A DNA stretch of 64,000 bases from Xenorhabdus sp. BG5 (GCF_015163665.1 NZ_JADEUG010000020.1:1-64000); one strand, 5' to 3'; positions 24,528-34,539 are shown, numbered from the stretch's first letter. Numbers and translations are program-made. Notes: generated from the sequence alone by a model not told the origin.

Positions 24528-25483
24528 TGATCGAACTAAAACACTTAAAAACACTACAAGCACTGAACCATTGCGGCTCACTCGCCGCGACAGCAAATTA
24601 TTTGCATCAAACGCAATCTGCCCTCTCTCATCAGTTCAGTGAATTAGAACATCGGCTGGGATTTAAGTTATTCATTCGTAAAAGCCAACCCTTGAAGTTA
24701 ACGCCTCAAGGAGAAGTGTTATTAAAGTTGGCAGAGCAAGTCTTGCCCTTGGTGACCGCTTCCTTACGTCAATGCCATGAGCCGGAAGAGACAAACTTAC
24801 GCATTGCCATTGAGTGCCATAGCTGTATTCAATGGCTGACACCAGCACTTAGGCGTTTTCGTGAAAGCTGGCCACAGGTTAATGTGGATTTTAAATCCGG
24901 TGTGACATTTGATCCTCAACCTGCCCTGCAAAAACGCGAGCTGGATATTGTCCTGACATCTGACATTATTGCAGACAGTAACCTGCACTATACGCCGCTG
25001 TTTGATTATGAAGTGAAGCTGGTGATCGCACCGGATCATCCACTGGCAAGTAAACACGATATTCGCCCACAAGATCTTGCCGCTGAAACTTTACTGATTT
25101 ATCCGGTCCAGCGCCAACGGCTTGATATCTGGCGACGCTTTCTCCAACCAGCGGAAATTACGCCGACATTAAAAACGGTCGACAATACGCTACTGCTGAT
25201 TCAGATGGTTGCCGCCCGATTGGGTATTGCCGCGTTACCACACTGGGCCGTGGAAACATTCGAAAGACAAGGGTTGGTTGTAACCCAAACATTAGGAGAG
25301 GGATTATGGAGCAGATTGTACGCTGCCAGCCGAGAAGGGGAGCAGCGCCAACCCGCTATCGATACCTTTATTCGTTCTGCGCGCCAGCACGCGGTGGACA
25401 ATTTGCCGTTGGTGAAACGGGTTTCAGTATCCAACGGTGATGCACCCAAAGCGACGCAACAATCAGGCTGCCTCCAATGGTAA
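24527..25483 (+). CDS. metR: LysR-type transcriptional activator of methionine genes
   Basis: MetR activates metE, metH and related genes with homocysteine as coregulator. The 318-residue protein has the LysR N-terminal winged helix ([25 protein letters not shown] as recognition region, residues 12-36 in two parts) and the periplasmic-binding-like effector domain ([19 protein letters not shown]). Length matches E. coli MetR (317). It is divergent from metE; its last 116 bp overlap the 3' end of the convergent yigM gene. Confidence 0.96.
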   Translation: MIELKHLKTLQALNHCGSLAATANYLHQTQSALSHQFSELEHRLGFKLFIRKSQPLKLTPQGEVLLKLAEQVLPLVTASLRQCHEPEETNLRIAIECHSCIQWLTPALRRFRESWPQVNVDFKSGVTFDPQPALQKRELDIVLTSDIIADSNLHYTPLFDYEVKLVIAPDHPLASKHDIRPQDLAAETLLIYPVQRQRLDIWRRFLQPAEITPTLKTVDNTLLLIQMVAARLGIAALPHWAVETFERQGLVVTQTLGEGLWSRLYAASREGEQRQPAIDTFIRSARQHAVDNLPLVKRVSVSNGDAPKATQQSGCLQW

Positions 25484-26267
25484 AGCTCAGCCAGTTAGGA
25501 TGCTGCTGCCAAATTGCAAAATTGACCAATAACCCCGCCGGAACCAACATATTATTCATAATTGCCAGTGTTCCGGCATCCACTTGGGTGGCACCATAGT
25601 TCCACATAAAGTAGCCAATCCCCGACGCCCCAACACCCAGCCAAAGCAAAACGCCCCACTGTAGCTGAGTTGTTGGCAATTTTTGCGGATCACCAAACAT
25701 GAGCCAGCCAATGATGGCGACAACACAAGCGCCCAGATAAAACCATGAAAATGCCACTCGTTGTGGAATGGGATGGATCTCCATCAAGCGCTTATAACCG
25801 ACCTGACCAATCGCAAAGAAAATATTTGCCAATTGCACTAACAGCAAGCCAATCCAGAAAGATTCACTCAATTGGTCATAACGAATAATCGCTGCACCAG
25901 CCACTGCCAATAAAGAACTCAAGGCATAACCCCAGCGCAATCGCTGACGCCCCATCAGATCATAAATTAATGTGACATAGAGCGGCGTCATGATGGTAAA
26001 CAGCAAAAATTCTGCCACAGTCAGGTAATGATAGGCATGAAATACAAACAAATACATCACACCAAGCTGACAGGCACCGACAGCCATATACAGTGAAATA
26101 ACTTTCAGAGATAACCCACGCCAGCGCAAAAAGGGTAAAAATACCATCGCTGCCAACATTACCCTGACAAGAACCGAAAACCAGCTATCAACCTGACCAG
26201 CGAGATAAGCGCCAATCAGGCTAAATGAGGCGGCCCACAAAAATGTTGTGATCGTTAACAGCCACAT
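25368..26267 (-). CDS. yigM: EamA-family transporter, biotin transporter YigM
   Basis: YigM of E. coli imports biotin and belongs to the drug/metabolite transporter superfamily. The 299 residues equal the E. coli length and are alike throughout, including [58 protein letters not shown] and about ten hydrophobic helices. It keeps its place next to metR. The 3' end overlaps metR by 116 bp in antisense; E. coli has a similar tight arrangement. Confidence 0.9.
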   Translation of the reverse strand: MWLLTITTFLWAASFSLIGAYLAGQVDSWFSVLVRVMLAAMVFLPFLRWRGLSLKVISLYMAVGACQLGVMYLFVFHAYHYLTVAEFLLFTIMTPLYVTLIYDLMGRQRLRWGYALSSLLAVAGAAIIRYDQLSESFWIGLLLVQLANIFFAIGQVGYKRLMEIHPIPQRVAFSWFYLGACVVAIIGWLMFGDPQKLPTTQLQWGVLLWLGVGASGIGYFMWNYGATQVDAGTLAIMNNMLVPAGLLVNFAIWQQHPNWLSFTIGGSLIVASLWVHHRWILKPVSPTANCPPRAGAQNE

Positions 26268-26288
26268 AATTTATTGATCTTTTACCTT

Positions 26289-27938
26289 TTATTGATCTTT
26301 CTCCACTAAAAGCGCTTCTAGCAAATCAAGATCATGCAGCAACGTTTGTAGTGTTTCATTACTAATTTTACGGGTTGCACGCAGGTGATATAACTCCCCG
26401 CGTTCAGCCCTTAATGCCGTCAAACGGAAACGACGTTCCAAATCTTCAACCATCAGGTTATGCTCGATTTCATCCGTTCCCGCGGTACGGCGCCGCAAAT
26501 AACCGGTAACACGAGAAGCAACTTCACTAATGACTTCTGCATCCAGTTTTTCTTCAGTGCTGGCCGACAGACGCTCTTCCATCTTATTCATACTGACAAT
26601 AGCAACTTCAGCCATCGCTGATTTTGCCATCCTGATTTCATTGAGATCTGCCAGTTTATCGCCAACTTTCATGCCACGTAGCAGCAAAGGTAAACCGATA
26701 ACCCCGACAAAGAGAGAGAACAGAATCACGCCCGCAGCAATGAAAATCAACTGATAACGTGCCGGGAACGGGTCACCATCCGGCAAGAACAGTGGCACAG
26801 ACAGTGCGCCTGCCAGCGTAATTGCCCCACGAACACCCGCAAATGAAGCCAACCACAACTCACGGGTTGTATAGGAGGCAAACTGGAGCGGTTTTTTCTT
26901 TATCAACACTTTGCTGATATTTTTCATCAGCCATAACCAACTGAATCGCAGTAATACCAGTGCAACGTAAATGACGCCAACGGCAGCGAACAACATCCAG
27001 GTTTCAACATTTGGGTCAAGCTCAGCCTGAGCTACCGATGTTTCCCAGATGCCCGGCAATTGCAGCCCCAGCATGATAAACACCAGTCCATTGAAGACAA
27101 AGGCCAGCATTCCCCATACATTATCGGCACGCAGACGCATGTCCAGTGGTGCGTTGCGGATAACGCCGGCCTTACTGATAGTCATACCTGCGGAAACCGC
27201 AGCCAGAATCCCTGATACACCGATATGCTCAGCAATCATATAGGAAGCGAACGGCAACAACATCATAAACATGATTTGAGTTGCAGGATCATCCCCGCTC
27301 CAGCGACTCATCAAGCGTAGTGATTTACTGTATAACCATGTGATGGCGATACCCGACAACAAACCACCAATCGCAACCTTGAAAAACTCCACTGTTGCGC
27401 CAGTGACAGTAAATACCATCGTGCCCATGGCAATCGCCACAGCAAATTTCAGAGCCACCAGACCGGAAGCATCATTCATTAATGCCTCCCCTTCCAGCAC
27501 GCTCATCATATTTTTAGGAATACGCCCTTTTCCAACAATTGATGACAATGCTACCGCATCTGTTGGGGATAATACTGCCGCCAATGCAAAAGCAGCGATA
27601 AGAGGAATACTTGGCAATAACCAATAGATCAAATAGCCGATGCCAATAACCGTCACTAATACCAATACTAAAACTAAAATGACGATTTCACGCCCATGCT
27701 GGAAAAACTCTCTGGTCGGTGTTTTCCAACCATCAACAAATAACAAAGGAGGGATAAGTAATACGAGGAAGAGCTCAGGATCGAAAGTAACGTGTAAACC
27801 AAAATGAGGCCAGGCCAGCAACGCTCCCATTGCTATTTGCACTATCGGCAAGGGGATACGGAACGGAATCATTTTAGTAAGAACACCAGAAACTGACACC
27901 ACCAAAATCAAGATCAAGATAGTAAAGAATATTTCCAT
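26289..27938 (-). CDS. yjcE: Na+/H+ antiporter, YjcE type (CPA1 family)
   Basis: A 549-residue cation/proton antiporter of the CPA1 family, equal in length to E. coli YjcE when started at MEIFFTILIL (27938), seven codons inside the longer frame. Key family blocks are FDPELFLVLLIPPLLFVDGWKTP, the transport site AFALAAVLSPTDAVALSSIVGKGRIP, EGEALMNDASGLVALKFAV and SFAGVRGAITLAGALS. A cytoplasmic helical tail of about 100 residues ends with RATRKISNETLQTLLHDLDLLEALLVE. In E. coli yjcE lies beside ghxP (yjcD), as here. Confidence 0.93.
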   Translation of the reverse strand: MEIFFTILILILVVSVSGVLTKMIPFRIPLPIVQIAMGALLAWPHFGLHVTFDPELFLVLLIPPLLFVDGWKTPTREFFQHGREIVILVLVLVLVTVIGIGYLIYWLLPSIPLIAAFALAAVLSPTDAVALSSIVGKGRIPKNMMSVLEGEALMNDASGLVALKFAVAIAMGTMVFTVTGATVEFFKVAIGGLLSGIAITWLYSKSLRLMSRWSGDDPATQIMFMMLLPFASYMIAEHIGVSGILAAVSAGMTISKAGVIRNAPLDMRLRADNVWGMLAFVFNGLVFIMLGLQLPGIWETSVAQAELDPNVETWMLFAAVGVIYVALVLLRFSWLWLMKNISKVLIKKKPLQFASYTTRELWLASFAGVRGAITLAGALSVPLFLPDGDPFPARYQLIFIAAGVILFSLFVGVIGLPLLLRGMKVGDKLADLNEIRMAKSAMAEVAIVSMNKMEERLSASTEEKLDAEVISEVASRVTGYLRRRTAGTDEIEHNLMVEDLERRFRLTALRAERGELYHLRATRKISNETLQTLLHDLDLLEALLVEKDQ

Positions 27939-28064
27939 GTTACCCTTACAAATTGCCAAAAATCCGTCAGTGGAAAGATTGTGACTGTTTTTTATTGTTA
28001 ATAATAGCGCTAATAACCATAAATATTACAGTTATTAAAGAAAATCAAAAAGCAATCACATTGT

Positions 28065-28084
28065 GAATCAATAAATATTGATTC
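28065..28084. other. AT-rich inverted repeat between yjcE and ghxP
   Basis: GAATCAAT and ATTGATTC face each other across AAAT, followed on the plus strand by a T-rich tract. It lies 127 bp upstream of the yjcE start, in a 292-bp AT-rich spacer where I see no gene. Function unclear. Confidence 0.4.
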
Positions 28085-28191
28085 ATTTTTCTATTTTATG
28101 CTTATCGGCTTGAGTGTGTTGAAAAATTAGCGCATTTTAGAATATATCTGGCGTGCAATATGATTAACTGTGGAATGGAATAATATAGAAG

Positions 28192-28222
28192 GGATGCGCA
28201 ACTCTTTGTCGTTTACGCATCC
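28192..28222 (-). terminator. Hairpin 3' of ghxP
   Basis: GGATGCG pairs with CGCATCC across a 17-base loop, 8 bp past the ghxP stop. The following minus-strand bases are A/T-rich without a clean T run, so this is a moderate terminator candidate. Confidence 0.45.
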
Positions 28223-28230
28223 TATTTTAA

Positions 28231-29577
28231 TTAGATAGCCCAATTGCCGGCATAAAAGACCACTAATACAATGGCAAGTATAATCGTACCAATATTCAAT
28301 TTACGCCATTCACCCGAAAAAATACGCCCAACAACCAGTGTACTAAAACCCAGCATAATGCCTGTGACGATATTACAAGTCAGCACAATAAATACCGCAC
28401 ACAGTAAGCCTGACATTGCGTCAACAAAATCATCAAAATTCAGCTTTCGCACATTGCTCAGCATCAGTAATCCGACATACATCAAGGCAGGAGCCGTAGC
28501 ATAACCAGGCACTAAATACGACAGCGGAGACAGGAATAAAATCAACAGGAATAAAATACCAACAACGGAAGCTGTTAAACCTGTTTTACCACCCGCAGCG
28601 GTTCCTGCGGCAGACTCAATATAAACCGCTGCGGGAGAAGAACCGATAACCCCAGCAAAAATACTACTGACAGAATCTGCTGTCAGCGCCTTGCCGCCAT
28701 TGATAATCTGGCCTCTCTTATCCAATAAATTTGCTTGCCCTGCCACAGCCCGGATCGTACCCGTTGCATCAAATATAGCTGTCATTACCAGCGCCAAAAC
28801 ACTGGGTAATACAATAGGCTGTAAAGCACCCATAATATCCATACTGAACATCAGGGATAGGCCATCTTCCCCCAATGTAGGAAATTTAAAGAATCCTTGA
28901 TATTTAACGGCTGGATCAAAAATCAAGCCGATAATAGAAATTGCGATAATCATCAGCAAGATACCGCCCGGCACCTTCTTCCGCTCCAGACCGATAATGC
29001 CTGCCAGCCCCAATAACGTCATCACCACGGGAAATGACGTCAATGAACCAAAGGACACAGGCAAGCCAGCATTTGGGTTCTTCACCACCAGACCAACGCC
29101 ATTGGCTGCAATCAACAATAAAAACAACCCGATGCCAATACCCGTTCCATGTGCAATACCCATTGGCATATTGCGTAAAATCCACGCTCGCACACCCGTT
29201 ACTGAAATTAACGTAAACAAACATCCCATCAGGAAAACCGCACCGAGAGCCACTGGAATGCTGACCTGTTGCCCTAATACCAGGCTAAATGCGGTAAATG
29301 CCGTCAACGAGATCGCACAACCAATCGCCATTGGCAAATTAACCCACAACCCCATCAATAACGAACCGATACCGGTTACCAAACAAACAGAAATAAACAC
29401 GGCGGTATGAGGAAATCCGGCTTGCCCAAGCATCCCTGGTACCACAATAACGGAATAGACCATCGCCAAAAACGTCGTTAATCCAGCGAGAACTTCCTGA
29501 CGTACCGTCGATCCGCGTTCAGTAATCTTAAAATACCTATCGAGTTTGCATTGAGTTGGTGCCTGCATACCAGACAT
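28231..29577 (-). CDS. ghxP: Guanine/hypoxanthine permease (NCS2 family)
   Basis: GhxP (YjcD) imports guanine and hypoxanthine with protons. The 448-residue protein aligns along its whole length with E. coli GhxP (449): [26 protein letters not shown] at the N-terminus in two parts, [40 protein letters not shown] and [22 protein letters not shown]. About fourteen membrane helices are expected. A PurR box lies upstream, and yjcE is downstream on the same strand. Closely related paralogues (GhxQ, adenine permeases) make the exact substrate slightly uncertain. Confidence 0.92.
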   Translation of the reverse strand: MSGMQAPTQCKLDRYFKITERGSTVRQEVLAGLTTFLAMVYSVIVVPGMLGQAGFPHTAVFISVCLVTGIGSLLMGLWVNLPMAIGCAISLTAFTAFSLVLGQQVSIPVALGAVFLMGCLFTLISVTGVRAWILRNMPMGIAHGTGIGIGLFLLLIAANGVGLVVKNPNAGLPVSFGSLTSFPVVMTLLGLAGIIGLERKKVPGGILLMIIAISIIGLIFDPAVKYQGFFKFPTLGEDGLSLMFSMDIMGALQPIVLPSVLALVMTAIFDATGTIRAVAGQANLLDKRGQIINGGKALTADSVSSIFAGVIGSSPAAVYIESAAGTAAGGKTGLTASVVGILFLLILFLSPLSYLVPGYATAPALMYVGLLMLSNVRKLNFDDFVDAMSGLLCAVFIVLTCNIVTGIMLGFSTLVVGRIFSGEWRKLNIGTIILAIVLVVFYAGNWAI

Positions 29578-29647
29578 GTTTTTCCCCTGCTTCTGTTAAA
29601 AATATATCGCTTTAAAAAGCTCTCTTCCTATTTCTTCACCTCTTCAA

Positions 29648-29663
29648 ACGAAAACGATTACGT
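29648..29663 (-). promoter_or_regulatory. PurR operator of ghxP
   Basis: ACGAAAACGATTACGT matches the palindromic PurR consensus ACGCAAACGTTTNCGT at 13 positions, including the central AACG half and terminal ACG/CGT. It lies about 70 bp before the ghxP ATG, where E. coli ghxP is also PurR-repressed. The rest of the spacer (29664-29906) is AT-rich and has no gene I can support. Confidence 0.8.
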
Positions 29664-29906
29664 CACAAGATAATAAAAATCAGTGCTGCATTCATGAATT
29701 CAACCATTCGCTTGCGCAATCGTTTGGCTTTTTGGGTAAAGAAAAAGTGAGAAAATTTGAAGCAGATGATTATCCAGTGAATCAGGGATAAGAATCAAGC
29801 GATAATCACATCGAAGATGATAAGACTCATGCTCTATATTCTGTATATTTACAGGGTAGTTGGTTAACATTGATGCCTATTTGCCCAATAATGATGAAGA
29901 TATGTA

Positions 29907-30011
29907 TATACGCATTAAACTTCAAGTTGCAATTTACAACACGATATGAAACCTGATTTCTCCCCGCTTCACGGGGAGAAATCTCACGCATCTTGAAGTT
30001 AGATTGGTATA
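29907..30011. repeat. ERIC-like palindromic repeat, copy B
   Basis: A 105-bp imperfect palindrome bounded by TATACGCATTAAACTTCAAG on the left and CTTGAAGTTAGATTGGTATA on the right, with the central hairpin TTTCTCCCCGC-ttca-CGGGGAGAAA. It is nearly identical to the copies at 32778 (same orientation) and 52943 (inverted). No open reading frame crosses it, as expected for a non-autonomous element. Confidence 0.88.
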
Positions 30012-30285
30012 ATGTGCCTTAAACAGTTTTTGCCCAACTTTCTGATGATACTATTGATTGAGGATAAGAATATTTTGACATAGGAAATATTGCAATTGTC
30101 TATATTTTGTGCGAATCTGCAATATAATTGATATAAACCATATCAACAATATCTATTATCCATACCCAAGTCTTTCAAGTTACAGCTCAATGTCAAAGGA
30201 ACAATTCCCCAGTCATGTTTCATCATTGATTGAGCGAAAGCTAACGGGTATACGTCCTATGCAAATAGGGATAAGGGGGTCTAGA

Positions 30286-31041
30286 GTGAGTACTAAAGTA
30301 GCAAGAAAAAGCAGAGTAAAAGAAAAAACGCTCAGCTTAGGTTACGTTTCCCTTCTTGATGTTCTTTCGCATCAACAAGAACATATTGAGCATATTCATG
30401 TCACTGAAATTCCGCCTAACGAAGCAGATCGTTTTTTAGTTGTTGAATTACCCGAAGAAACAGCCAGAGATCTTGATGTCAGGGATCTTCGTATTGCCCT
30501 GTTAAGTGCACTAAATACAGCGACCTCCATAAAACGCAGCACTCCATCCGGTAAATCTGCGCCTAAGATGAGCAATCCAGAACTTTATGTCCATCCAGAT
30601 GATTTGCGTGAAGAAAACCAAAAAGATTCCTGGAGAACATCAAACCGAAAAGATCGGATTGAAGCGTTGAAAAATTCAATACTCGAAGAATCAAACTGGC
30701 TCCCTGCATGTAAGCTCAGCCAATCTGCCGGTTTTTCGTTGCTTAATCCTAGTGCAACGCCCAATCGCTGGAAAAAAGCTAAAAAAATCTTCGCTGTTTC
30801 AGTCAAGGGAAAAGACTTATACCCGCAGTATGCACTGGATGAAGGAGGATTACCTATCCCCATTCTCAAAAATATCATTGAAGTTTTTGATGGAAAAAAA
30901 ACTTCCTGGGGCATAGCAATTTGGTTTAATACGCCTAATTCATGGTTAGGAAAAGAAAAACCGAAAGACGTTTTGATAAACCGCCCAAATGATGTGTTGA
31001 ATGCAGCAAAGCAGGAAGCTGAAGGACCGTGGCATGGATAA
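30286..31041 (+). CDS. Probable antitoxin of a RES-type toxin-antitoxin pair (ParS/MbcA-like C-terminus)
   Basis: The C-terminal part, with KKAKKIFAVSVKGKDLYPQY, then LPIPILKNIIEVF and WGIAIWFNTPNSWLG, resembles the toxin-binding region of Xre/MbcA/ParS antitoxins (DUF2384-like). The first ~130 residues, from KEKTLSLGYVSLLDVLSH to about KSAPKM, match no domain I know. I prefer the GTG at 30286 (251 residues) because AAGGGGG sits six bases before it; ATG 30190 (283) and GTG 30109 (310) are in-frame alternatives with poor ribosome sites. A TATAAT hexamer lies at 30123-30128. The stop overlaps the next start by 8 bp. Confidence 0.72.
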   Translation: MSTKVARKSRVKEKTLSLGYVSLLDVLSHQQEHIEHIHVTEIPPNEADRFLVVELPEETARDLDVRDLRIALLSALNTATSIKRSTPSGKSAPKMSNPELYVHPDDLREENQKDSWRTSNRKDRIEALKNSILEESNWLPACKLSQSAGFSLLNPSATPNRWKKAKKIFAVSVKGKDLYPQYALDEGGLPIPILKNIIEVFDGKKTSWGIAIWFNTPNSWLGKEKPKDVLINRPNDVLNAAKQEAEGPWHG

Positions 31042-31669
31042 TTCCCTTGGCAAATCTGTCAAAATGGGGATCTGGAAAGCCCAACACCCAATTGAACGTA
31101 TTCATCACCAAGCATACAAAGGCGCTGAGTTTAATCCGGGAAAAGGGAACACACGATTCAGCCCCTGCAAAAATGAGCAAGGTGAACCTATCCCCACAAT
31201 TTATGGTGGTGAGAACATTTCCGTTGCAGTCATGGAAACCATTTATCATGACGTGCCAACAGGAAGCAATAATCTGCCTTTCGACCTGGGTAAATTAGCT
31301 CCGCTTGTCTACAGCCAGCTGATCCCTAATATCGATCTCATTATGGTAGATATCAATATGCGAGTATTACGCAAGTGGGGCTATGAACCAAAAGATGTTT
31401 TGCTTTCCGAAGCCGACAGTTATCCCCATACCCAAGAACTCGCAAGCCAAATTTACCGCGATAATCCATCTGCTCAGGCGATAACGTGGGCATCAAAACA
31501 ACATGGTGATAAGGCGATAATGCTATTCGGTGATCGGCTTAAAAAAAATCAACTGGCAGTATCTATTGAATCACAACCACTCTGGTCTTCTAACTCAGTT
31601 ATCAAAGCCGTAGATTTTCTGGCAGATGAAATGGGCCTTATAACCTATAATAATCAAGATATTATCTGA
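31034..31669 (+). CDS. RES-domain toxin (NAD+ phosphorylase family)
   Basis: RES-domain toxins such as ParT, MbcT and P. putida Res degrade or consume NAD+. In this 211-residue protein the conserved arginine (Arg41, TRFSP), tyrosine (Tyr57, IYGGEN) and glutamate (Glu68, VMETIYHD) of the active pocket are all present in the usual order. The ATG at 31034 lies within ATGGATAA, overlapping the upstream stop by 8 bp, so the two genes are probably translationally coupled. The pair lies just right of repeat copy B. Toxicity is inferred from the family only. Confidence 0.85.
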   Translation: MDNSLGKSVKMGIWKAQHPIERIHHQAYKGAEFNPGKGNTRFSPCKNEQGEPIPTIYGGENISVAVMETIYHDVPTGSNNLPFDLGKLAPLVYSQLIPNIDLIMVDINMRVLRKWGYEPKDVLLSEADSYPHTQELASQIYRDNPSAQAITWASKQHGDKAIMLFGDRLKKNQLAVSIESQPLWSSNSVIKAVDFLADEMGLITYNNQDII

Positions 31670-31788
31670 TTCCTGCACCATATCGACACATTTTTATGCG
31701 GCCTTTAAGCCTGACCTTGTGTAAAATCCCCTCAATTCGACTTTTGACTGATTCATTAGGATTTCTGTAAGAATTAAGGAGATAAACA

Positions 31789-32757
31789 ATGACAACTTAT
31801 GCCCTGGTAGGTGATATCGGCGGTACAAATGCACGTCTGGCATTATGTGATGTAGATACTGGGCAATTGAGCGCGGTCGAATTCTATCCCTGTGCGCATT
31901 ATGAATCACTTGAAATTGTTATCCGCCAATATTTGAAACAGCAGAACTGTGAAGTCAAATATGGCAGTATCGCTATTGCCTGTCCGGTGACGGATGATGT
32001 AATCAGTATGACCAACCACAGTTGGCGTTTTTCTGTTAGTCAAATGAAAGCCTCTTTGGGGTGGGAACGTTTTGAGGTAATTAACGATTTTACTGCCGTT
32101 TCCCTCGCCATTCCGGTTCTGGGAGCAGATGATGTAATTCAGATTGGTGGAAAGCAACCTCAAACTAAACGCCCTATTGCGGTTTATGGTGCAGGGACTG
32201 GGTTAGGAGTCGCACATCTTATTCACACAGGCAGCCAATGGATGAGCTTACCGGGTGAAGGCGGTCACGTAGAGTTCGCGCCAGATAGTGCGGAAGAAGA
32301 TCATATGTTGAGCGTACTGCGCGAAGAACATGGACATGTCTCCGCTGAACGAGTCCTTTCCGGCCCTGGTTTAGTGAATATTTATCGTTCCCTGATGAAA
32401 CTCAACGGGCAAGTCGCCGAAGATCTTACCCCTCGCGATGTTTCTGACCGTGCACTGAATGGAAATTGCCCTATCTGCAAACAAGCGTTAGAACTCTTCT
32501 GTACCGCGTTAGGACGTTTTGGTGGGAATTTAGCGCTGAATATTAGTGCATTTGGCGGTGTTTACATTGCAGGTGGGATCGTTCCTCGTTTCCTTGATTT
32601 CTTCCAAAAATCAGGTTTCCGGCAAGGATTTGAAAACAAAGGCAGATTTACAGACTATTTAAAAGATATTCCAGTGTATCTGATTACTCATGACAAACCG
32701 GGGTTATTGGGTGCGGGATCTTATATTCGCCAATTGCTGGGTAAAGCGATTGGTTAA
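31789..32757 (+). CDS. glk: Glucokinase
   Basis: Glk phosphorylates free glucose to glucose-6-phosphate with ATP. The 322 residues match E. coli Glk (321). Visible are the phosphate-binding [12 protein letters not shown] (8-19), the sugar-binding [34 protein letters not shown] and the ROK-unlike [11 protein letters not shown] region typical of this family. A strong AAGGAG precedes the ATG. It stands alone between the toxin-antitoxin pair and repeat copy C. Confidence 0.97.
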   Translation: MTTYALVGDIGGTNARLALCDVDTGQLSAVEFYPCAHYESLEIVIRQYLKQQNCEVKYGSIAIACPVTDDVISMTNHSWRFSVSQMKASLGWERFEVINDFTAVSLAIPVLGADDVIQIGGKQPQTKRPIAVYGAGTGLGVAHLIHTGSQWMSLPGEGGHVEFAPDSAEEDHMLSVLREEHGHVSAERVLSGPGLVNIYRSLMKLNGQVAEDLTPRDVSDRALNGNCPICKQALELFCTALGRFGGNLALNISAFGGVYIAGGIVPRFLDFFQKSGFRQGFENKGRFTDYLKDIPVYLITHDKPGLLGAGSYIRQLLGKAIG

Positions 32758-32777
32758 ATAGAACCAAGATATTTATA

Positions 32778-32882
32778 TATACGCATTAAACTTCAAGTTG
32801 CAATTTACAACACGCTATGAAACGTGATTTCTCCCCGCTTCACGGGGAGAAATCACACGCATCTTGAAATGAGATTGGTATA
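32778..32882. repeat. ERIC-like palindromic repeat, copy C
   Basis: 105 bp, nearly identical to copy B and in the same orientation, with the same ends (TATACGCATTAAACTTCAAG; ATTGGTATA) and the same CCCCGCTTCACGGGG core. It starts 20 bp after glk and lies about 80 bp before the adenylyltransferase gene. Copies B and C bracket the toxin-antitoxin pair and glk. Confidence 0.88.
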
Positions 32883-32961
32883 TGCTCATGCTATTTGTTT
32901 GCTTTGCTGGTGATAATTTTGAGCAATATTTGGCATAAGTATTTTATGAGTGAGCTATTGA

Positions 32962-33744
32962 GTGACTATTCCTTCCGAAGCAAAGCAAGCATTGTTGATC
33001 GTTCAGAAGCGATTAGCCGAATCGCTGGTCGCGGTCTACCTTCATGGTTCGGCTGCGGTTGGTGGTCTTCGCCCCCACAGCGATGTAGATTTGCTCGTGG
33101 TTATTGACCAACCGATGACATCTGGGGTTCGGGCATCTCTCGCTGCCGATTTAATGATGATATCAGGCCGATATCCTTTTGATCCTGATGGGCGTCGCCC
33201 GATTGAACTGATTGTTTTCTTGCGCGCCGATCTCAGCGCATCACTTTATCCTGCCCGGTGTGAATTTATTTACGGCGAGTGGCTACGCCATGAATATGGG
33301 GTGGGAAATATTCCCAAGTCGGTTTGTGATCCAGAACTTACCTTAGTGTTGGCTCAAGCACAGCAGGAAGCAATACCGCTGGTCGGCTCGAACACAAGCA
33401 ATCTTCTACCCACTATTCCAAGTTCGGATATTCATCGGGCTATTAAGGATGTCCTGCCGAATTTAATTGAGACGCTACAGGGAGATGAACGTAATGTCCT
33501 TCTAACGCTGGCGCGTATGTGGCGGACATTAGTGACGGGAGAGTTTGTTTCTAAGGATGTTGCTGCCGATTGGGCGGCTGCGCGTCTTCCAGCCACACAG
33601 GCCGCTGTCTTAGCCGATGCGCGGGAAACCTATTTGAAAGGGCATGAAGAAGATTGGCAAAATCGCCAGCAAGAACTTCAAATTACGGTAAGTTCGCTGC
33701 ACGATTGTGTGCTAACAAATCTATGTGTGAAACTTAAGACTTGA
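32962..33744 (+). CDS. AadA-like aminoglycoside adenylyltransferase, ANT(3'')/ANT(9) family
   Basis: The 260-residue protein has the nucleotidyltransferase core GSAAVGGLRPHSDVDLL, with Gly29-Ser30, Asp41 and Asp43 as nucleotide and metal ligands, and Glu82 (PIELIV) at the position of the AadA catalytic base. The C-terminal helical domain has GDERNVLLTLARMW and KDVAADWA, hallmarks of streptomycin/spectinomycin adenylyltransferases. The GTG start at 32962 follows a weak ribosome site. No integron attC site or integrase is visible, so it looks like a chromosomal homologue rather than a cassette. Substrate range is inferred. Confidence 0.87.
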   Translation: MTIPSEAKQALLIVQKRLAESLVAVYLHGSAAVGGLRPHSDVDLLVVIDQPMTSGVRASLAADLMMISGRYPFDPDGRRPIELIVFLRADLSASLYPARCEFIYGEWLRHEYGVGNIPKSVCDPELTLVLAQAQQEAIPLVGSNTSNLLPTIPSSDIHRAIKDVLPNLIETLQGDERNVLLTLARMWRTLVTGEFVSKDVAADWAAARLPATQAAVLADARETYLKGHEEDWQNRQQELQITVSSLHDCVLTNLCVKLKT

Positions 33745-33853
33745 TCTGACAATTATCGAAACAAAAAACAATTGCCAGATCAAAGTTAAACGACTACAGA
33801 TCGCAAAATCTGTGACTGGTTCTGACCAGAATCAAGCTGCTTTTTTAGTTCAC

Positions 33854-34369
33854 TCAGAAAGGAATATCATCATCGAAATCCATCGGCGGCTCATTGCTCT
33901 GTGGCATAGGCGACTGCGCTGGACGAGATGGAGCACCGCCACTGAATTGCTGAGAGGCTTGTGGCTGTTGTGGTTGCCCCCAACCGACTTGCGCTGGCGC
34001 ATCCTGTGCTGCACCACTACGGCTACCCAGCATCTGCATTACCCCACCGATAGGATTGACGACAATTTCCGTGGTATAACGGTCTTGGCCGTTCTGATCC
34101 TGCCATTTGCGGGTCTGCAAAGAACCTTCAATATAAACCTGAGAACCTTTGCGCAGATATTCACCGGCAACTTCGGCCAATTTGCCGAAAAATACGACAC
34201 GATGCCATTCGGTTTTCTCTCTCATCTCACCGGTTTGCTTATCACGCCAGCTCTCAGACGTTGCCAGAGTAATGTTGGTCACTGCACCGCCATTCGGCAT
34301 ATAGCGAACTTCTGGGTCCTGTCCCAAATTACCCACTAAAATAACTTTGTTTATGCCTCTGCTGGCCAT
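33854..34369 (-). CDS. ssb: Single-stranded DNA-binding protein
   Basis: SSB coats single-stranded DNA as a tetramer and recruits repair and replication partners through its C-terminal tip. The 171-residue chain starts [20 protein letters not shown], has the OB fold through about residue 112 ([14 protein letters not shown]), a Gln/Gly/Pro-rich linker and the acidic tip MDFDDDIPF. It is divergent from uvrA with an SOS box between, as in E. coli. Confidence 0.98.
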   Translation of the reverse strand: MASRGINKVILVGNLGQDPEVRYMPNGGAVTNITLATSESWRDKQTGEMREKTEWHRVVFFGKLAEVAGEYLRKGSQVYIEGSLQTRKWQDQNGQDRYTTEIVVNPIGGVMQMLGSRSGAAQDAPAQVGWGQPQQPQASQQFSGGAPSRPAQSPMPQSNEPPMDFDDDIPF

Positions 34370-34539
34370 TGGGAATACTCCTGATGAAATGAATTTTGCT
34401 AAAAACGGATTTCTCTAATTATAAGCAATGTAGTTTACCATGCGAGGGATAAGTTTAAATAGAGAGCCGTTATATTATACTTTGCGAAGCGTATCGTACT
34501 TTACATTGTCATGATTACAGCACGATTACCCATTAAATA

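Noticed and set aside
27939-28230. Small RNA or small gene between yjcE and ghxP
   Set aside because: Only AT-rich inverted repeats are seen; no start codon with a ribosome site leads into a plausible frame and no promoter plus terminator pair is clear.
29907-32882. CRISPR-like array from similar palindromic repeats
   Set aside because: Copies are about 105 bp, far apart and without regular spacers or cas genes; they are dispersed ERIC-like elements.
29907-33744. Composite transposon or integron carrying the adenylyltransferase
   Set aside because: No transposase, integrase, attC site or target duplication is visible; the repeats do not flank the adenylyltransferase gene itself on both sides.
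33812-34339. 175-codon plus-strand reading frame
   Set aside because: It is antisense to ssb, which is clearly real; the translation has no recognisable domain and unusual composition.
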